A stretch of DNA of 64,000 nt from assembly GCA_020081605.1 (NCBI GenBank), contig JAHREC010000019.1, positions 372,001-436,000 on the forward strand, given 5' to 3'. Position numbers and translations under genes: made by a program. The stretch comes from Albifimbria verrucaria (lineage: Eukaryota > Ascomycota > Sordariomycetes > Hypocreales > Stachybotryaceae). This document shows positions 59,646-64,000 of this stretch, piece after piece (positions within the stretch are counted from its first letter, which is position 1; the number at the start of each line of letters is the position of its first letter). The notes below the pieces were generated by a model that had not been told where the DNA came from, did no database searches, and worked only from the letters and a program-made list of their open reading frames with translations.

Positions 59646-61062
59646 ATGGTCTTTTACAGTCTACCCGTTCTGGCCGCGCTCGCCTTGAGTGGCATCGCAC
59701 AGGCTCGTGAGGTTCCGGCACGCCCCGATATCAAGCCCAGTCCGCTGCAGCCTTACAAAGCCATCCCAACCGGCTCACCACGTACGAAGACGTGTTTCGT
59801 CAAGCCCAGCTGCACCAAAGGGCGCGACGATTCGGCAAAAATCCTGGCTGCCTTCCATGAATGCAACAATGGAGGCACTGTTGTTCTTGATGAGGAGTAC
59901 ACCATTTGCTCACCGCTCGATCTGCGATTCCTCAAGCATGTCGACGTCGCATTGACCGGCACTATCAAGTTCTGCGACGACGATCTCGACGGCTGGGTTG
60001 AAAAGACCTTCAAGTTTCCTTCCAGGACGGCTCCTCTTGGTGGCTTTGGGGAGGCGAAGACATCAACCTGTATGGCCTCAACAAGGGAACTATTGACGGA
60101 AACGGCCAGAAGTGGTACGACACCGTTGCTGAAAGAACGATTCTCCGACCGCTGTTATTCGTCACGGATGGATGGCATGGCGGCTCAATTACAGGTCTAA
60201 AGCTTCGCAACTCTCCCAACGTGAGTCACACAGCGCAAACAAAACTCAAGTTGCTAACAAGAAGTAGTGGCACAATCTCATCGCCAACAGCTCCGACATG
60301 CTCATCTCTGATATCGATATCTACTCGCGGTCAACGTCTAAGAATGAGGCTAAGAACCTCGATGGCTGGGATACGTATCGTGCTGATAACATTGTCATTC
60401 AAAATTCGCACATTGAACATGACGATGACTGCATCTCGTTTAAGCCAAACAGCACCAACATCATTATCCAGGGCTTGGTTTGCAACTCATCACACGGTAT
60501 CTCCGTGGGCTCTCTAGCCCAATACCCTGGTGTGGTTGATATTGTCGAGAACTTGTATATCTACAACAACACTCTCAGTAATGCTACTGACAGTGCTCGT
60601 ATCAAGATCTGGCCTGGAAAGGACGCTGTTAAGAAGCCAAACTGGATTGGTGGTGGAGGTGTTGGCCATGTCCGCAATGTGACTTATGAGCTGTTCCATG
60701 TTGATGGCAACGACGCTGCGCTCAAGATTGACCAGTGTTATGGTGCCGTCAACGCCTCCACATGCGAAGAGAACCCCTCGCAAGTCGTCATTGAGGATGT
60801 TCTCTTCAAAGACTTTTATGGAAAGGTCTCTAAGAAGGGTGATCCCACAGCTGGCGCACTAATCTGCAGCTCCAAAGAGGTAAGCGATGTTTTCTTCTGA
60901 AACGGGTGAGGGACATAGGCTGATCATAGATACTAGAGCTGCAACAATATCCGAGCAGAGAACGTACGCATCGAGATTCCTAGCGGAAAGACGGCCCGAT
61001 GGCAAGTCAGAAATTTGGACAAGACGCTTCTTGATGTCAATGGCGACATTGTCGCTGGCTAA
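59646..61062 (+). CDS. Secreted GH28 exopolygalacturonase-like enzyme
   Basis: Glycoside hydrolase of the right-handed beta-helix class that trims galacturonic acid from pectin ends. The ATG at 59646 gives a signal peptide (MVFYSLPVLAALALSGIAQA). GH28 signatures are all visible: N-x-D in KNLDGWDTY, the acid pair in EHDDDCISFKPN, the His loop SSHGISVGS and RIK in DSARIKIWPG. The exo-type WWLWGGEDINLYG precedes them. Introns are near 60221-60267 and 60880-60937. One break near 60018 lacks one base between KFP and FQDGSSWW. With it corrected the gene runs to the stop at 61060-61062. Many N-glycosylation sequons fit secretion. It complements the PL4 lyase at 11.7 kb. Confidence 0.92.
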
Positions 61063-61313
61063 GCAAGAATATGGACCTCGGAAGATTAATTACTTTTATC
61101 AATAGATTAATTGATTGGAGGGCATTGTATTGAGTATCTTGTGTCAAAAAAGTGGCCAGAAACTGATAGTCTATGAAGACTAGCGGCATGGCGGAAGAGA
61201 TATAAAGCTGTCTGAATAATACAAAGTACAACCGCCGAGATGGAATTATTGATACTTGATGGGATTGCAAATGGTCATTTCCTATCTAATTGCAGACCAA
61301 ACCACATTCTCAG

Positions 61314-62158
61314 CTACCCTGGCGTGGTTGCGCTATCTGGGGTGACAGAGTCCATGCTCGGAGTTGATGTGGTATCGCTACTTGTTTCTGACACATTCGT
61401 GGTTGATGGAGTGTCTGTTGATGGAGTGTCTGTTGATGGAGTGTCTGTTGATGGAGTCTCCGTTGATATTTCATCCAATGAGCTGGTCTCTGACTGTTGA
61501 TTCTCCTCAGTAGACGATGAATCCCTCCCTCAGGTGTCTCGTTCTGGGGTATGCTAGTCTCCTGAAGCTTCGTAGCGGATGTGGATGAAATGTTTAGCCC
61601 GTGTGATTTTGAGATGGTAATGTTCGGTCTCCCGCCTCCTGAGACATGAGCTTGACTGGCATCAGCGCCAGCACTGGCACCAACGCTGGCACTAGCGCCA
61701 GCATTTGGACCGTCACCGACGCAGTTGGCTCCCAAAACTGTCACCTCCATACAGCTCTGGGCGCCATATCCCCACAAAGCTTGTCGCACTTAACCCTTCT
61801 GCGACCCAAACTCGATGTTCCTGGCCGATAATGGGGAGGCGCCAGTGTTTCTGTGTATCACCATCCGCAGCATTGCTGGCTTTGTACCCAGGACGGCAAG
61901 CACAAGCTGCGCGAGGATTGCGCACCTTGGGATTTGGGTAGATGCAGCTTGGTGCGGTGGTCCGATCACAGGCGTTCTTGAAGACGTTGCAGGGTTTGGG
62001 ACAAAGAGGGTTGGGGGAGGGTTGGAGGAAGGCGGATCGTCTATAATAGTGGGAATGTTTCCGTCGCTGCAAGTGGCAACAGAACCATCATGGCAAACAA
62101 GCTGAACTGAAAGCACCAACTGGACAAACAGTAATATATGAAATACAGATCTCGCCAT
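61314..62158 (-). CDS. Secreted Ser/Thr-rich protein with Cys-containing N-terminal part and PSTDT repeats
   Basis: A signal peptide (MARSVFHILLFVQLVLSVQL) is followed by VCHDGSVATCSDG and PCNVFKNACDRTTAPSC, then ACACRPGYKASNAADGDTQ, a Cys-rich segment (VKCDKLCGYGAQSCMEV), an Ala/Ser/Gly region and a Ser/Thr-rich tail with four TPSTD units ending SATTPG. The reading frame breaks at four points, each one base short: the coding C run near 62010, near 61795, the coding G run near 61780, and the G run near 61521. With these joined a single mucin-like protein appears. The domain is unknown. An extracellular or wall-associated role is likely. Confidence 0.6.
61402..61461. repeat. Four tandem 15-bp units coding for PSTDT
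   Basis: Unit GTTGATGGAGTGTCT on the plus strand, starting at 61402, 61417, 61432 and 61447; the last differs at the end. It lies in frame in the tail of the Ser/Thr-rich protein and codes for the five-residue repeat on the minus strand. Confidence 0.85.
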
Positions 62159-62821
62159 TGAAATGACTTGGAAGGGAAAATAATTATGAATGAAAGCTGA
62201 TGTTACTGCAGCTGAATGAGTCTGTTGAATGTTGAAGAATGATAATGCATTGATTTGGAAAGCAGGCCAGGCCTTTTCAAGGTCGGATGTTACGACTCGT
62301 AACTACTAATAAGTAGCCATATCGTTCTATGGCAGGTCTAAGCCTCGGAATGAGGCTGAGTTCAGTCAGCGGTGGCCTTATAGTTTCCCATCAGTTAGGA
62401 CTAGATCACTTTCGATTGCTTCATGCGACAGTTGGAAGGCTAAAACATCTGTGCCAGCACATATTTGCAAAACAGACATCCACTGAATGCCCTTGTTGCT
62501 TATGTTAAGATTTAGCTGGACAATCAGCTGCAAGTGCTTCTCCGAGGCTCCAATGTACATGTGACGCTTTTAAAGTTAAAAAAACGTACGCCATCTCATC
62601 TTTATCAGAAACAAGCATCCATCTAGATCAGTTAGTTTCAGAGCTACCTTCAGCCTGGCGCCAAAATACAGGCTAGTTTGGCGGAGTCAGTTCAGCTGCA
62701 TTGCCCAGCTGAAGAAAGGTTAAGGCATATGAATGGAGGTTGGACCTCCCTACATTTCAGACCTGGAAACGATTGCCTCCGAAATTTCTACTGATCGTAT
62801 CTTTTCCAATCTCAGGTCATT
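62159..62821. promoter_or_regulatory. Divergent upstream region of the Ser/Thr-rich and SUR7-like genes
   Basis: About 660 bases between two diverging start codons; no coding frame. No specific site recognised. Confidence 0.35.
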
Positions 62822-63850
62822 ATGGCTGCTCCGAACAGAACTGCTTCTTTCGCTATGAGTAGGAGGTCACGCGTGATTGCCGCCTTGACCGCAAATGGAA
62901 TATCCTTTTTGTGCCTCATGCTTGTACTTCTGTCTGGTACTGGACAGTCACAAGGAGGACCTGGCTGGCTAAGCTTTGCTGTGGTGAGTACATGCCACAA
63001 TCATGAATGTGAACATCGAAGCTGAAATACTAAATATACGCACAGATCGACTGCTCAGATGTCGAAACCAGAGTCGGAAACGAATCATTCCGGGGCCTCC
63101 CTGATGCGAACGACTTCTCTAGGCATAAGGACTTTTATGCACTCTACCTCTGGACCTACTGCAGTGGCTATGTTTCCAAGCAAGGCGTTGACTACGAGAT
63201 TGATTTTTGTGCTTCACCCGGCACTAAATCTCTTTATAACCTGTACCGGTACTGGTCTTTATGGGGTGCACAGGTACACAAAGACGGGACAAGGTTCTTC
63301 TGGCTAGAGCATGGCCCTAATGGCCTTTACATGGCATATATTCTTGCGATTATGCTTGCGGCTGGAGTATTTCTCACAGGACGGCGAAGCCTGTCCTCAA
63401 ATCATGTCAGCACAATGACCACTTTTTTATCTGCTGTAAGTGCCAAGAATGCCAAGCTAATGGTTGTTGATATATCCCTATCTGACCAAATTTATTGATT
63501 AGCTGTCATTTGCTGCAACTTTGACAACGGCCGCGGCTGCGCAATTCACCTTTGGCCAGCTTATTCACCAAACAAGTAACCCTGAAATAAACGCAAGATC
63601 CCATAGGCTTGGGCATGCGGTGTACAACTTAAATTGGTTAAGTGTAGTTACTGCTTTGATATCATTCTATCTCTGGTTACAGCTTAGCGCCAGCAATAGC
63701 ATTCGTCGCGCTCCAACACTTGATACACGCGGTCTAGTTAAGGGATTCGACGTTGGCGGTACAACAGGGGCAGAAAGTCCGGTTCTAGACTCCGCTGCAA
63801 TGGCGAAGCCGTTGAGACGAAAGACTTTACTATCGAATGTAGATCTCTAG
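62822..63850 (+). CDS. SUR7/PalI-like four-TM plasma-membrane protein
   Basis: Claudin-like membrane protein of the SUR7/PalI (Rim9) group, which act in eisosome or pH-sensing complexes at the plasma membrane. First helix: GISFLCLMLVLLSGTG. The extracellular loop has the family motif FYALYLWTYCSGY, followed by ASPGTKSLYNLYRYWSLWG. Three more helices follow (GLYMAYILAIMLAAGVFL, SFAATLTTAAAAQFTFG, WLSVVTALISFYLWLQL). The cytosolic tail ends LLSNVDL. Introns near 62982-63046 and 63436-63501 join in frame with no missing base, so the gene is intact in this sequence. Confidence 0.9.
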
Positions 63851-64000
63851 ATAGCTAACTGTCGGGTGTTGTCATATTCCATATTCGAATTTCAGCTGTT
63901 CCGATGAGAACAAATTCTTGCATATGTGATAATCCTCGGGCAAGAACCATCAGCACAATGTATCTGAAGTGGCTCAATGTACCCTGCTCCACCATGATTA

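Noticed and set aside
1..64000. Repeat-induced point mutation (RIP) as the cause of the broken genes
   Set aside because: RIP makes C-to-T changes and stop codons, not single-base losses. Only a few stops (52287, 47299, near 10488) could be C-to-T, and neighbouring sequence is not AT-skewed or rich in stops.
1..64000. tRNA, rRNA, CRISPR or transposase genes
   Set aside because: I saw no cloverleaf-like sequence, rRNA segment, regular spacer array or transposase/reverse-transcriptase motif. Without a covariance or profile search, small tRNAs could be missed.

Overview
This is a window from a filamentous ascomycete (Pezizomycotina) chromosome. Genes are split by short GT-AG introns of about 40-100 bases, and the families are typical of these moulds: PRISE-like reductase, fungal SLATT, RTA1, UNC93-like, SUR7/PalI-like, wax-synthase-like MBOAT, many P450s and pectinolytic enzymes. 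I do not assign a genus. Two pectin-degrading enzymes (PL4 and GH28 types) and several small secreted proteins suggest a plant-associated lifestyle. That is an inference.

Layout. 0-4.3 kb: the 3' part of an NRPS-like reductase (adenylation end, carrier protein, thioester reductase) and a monocarboxylate-type MFS transporter. 7-15.4 kb: UNC93-like transporter, a RING-like fragment, TauD/TfdA-type dioxygenase, PL4 rhamnogalacturonan lyase and PRISE-like reductase. 17-28.6 kb: Cys-rich secreted protein, low-complexity conserved protein, a gene-poor stretch with a P450 relic, a GPI-type surface protein, a fungal SLATT membrane protein and an RTA1 protein. 29.3-47.5 kb: a dense island of five P450s, two MBOAT wax-synthase-like acyltransferases, a sulfotransferase-like protein and a type-B carboxylesterase. 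It is followed by a tandem-repeat secreted peptide, an NmrA-like protein and an SDR (48.7-52.8 kb). 53-64 kb: a secreted Cys-containing protein, an enoyl-CoA hydratase-like protein, a small orphan ORF, a GH28 exopolygalacturonase-like enzyme, a Ser/Thr-rich secreted protein and a SUR7/PalI-like protein.

The 29-47 kb island looks like the tailoring part of a specialised-metabolite (possibly terpenoid) pathway: oxidation by five P450s, O-acylation by two MBOATs, and perhaps ester hydrolysis and redox steps by the flanking esterase and SDR. I found no PKS, complete NRPS, terpene synthase/cyclase or prenyltransferase in the window. The scaffold enzyme therefore lies elsewhere, has been lost, or is not of a kind I recognise.

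A caveat covers the whole annotation. Most longer genes here contain breaks in the reading frame. Nearly every break I could resolve is one missing base, often inside a mononucleotide run, and the correct frame resumes at once with an intact conserved motif. That uniform sign fits base-call deletions better than gene decay. I therefore give whole-gene models that span the breaks, and I state where each break lies. A few lesions do not fit the pattern (in-frame stops in the SDR and the esterase, an unresolved frame in the dioxygenase) and may be real.
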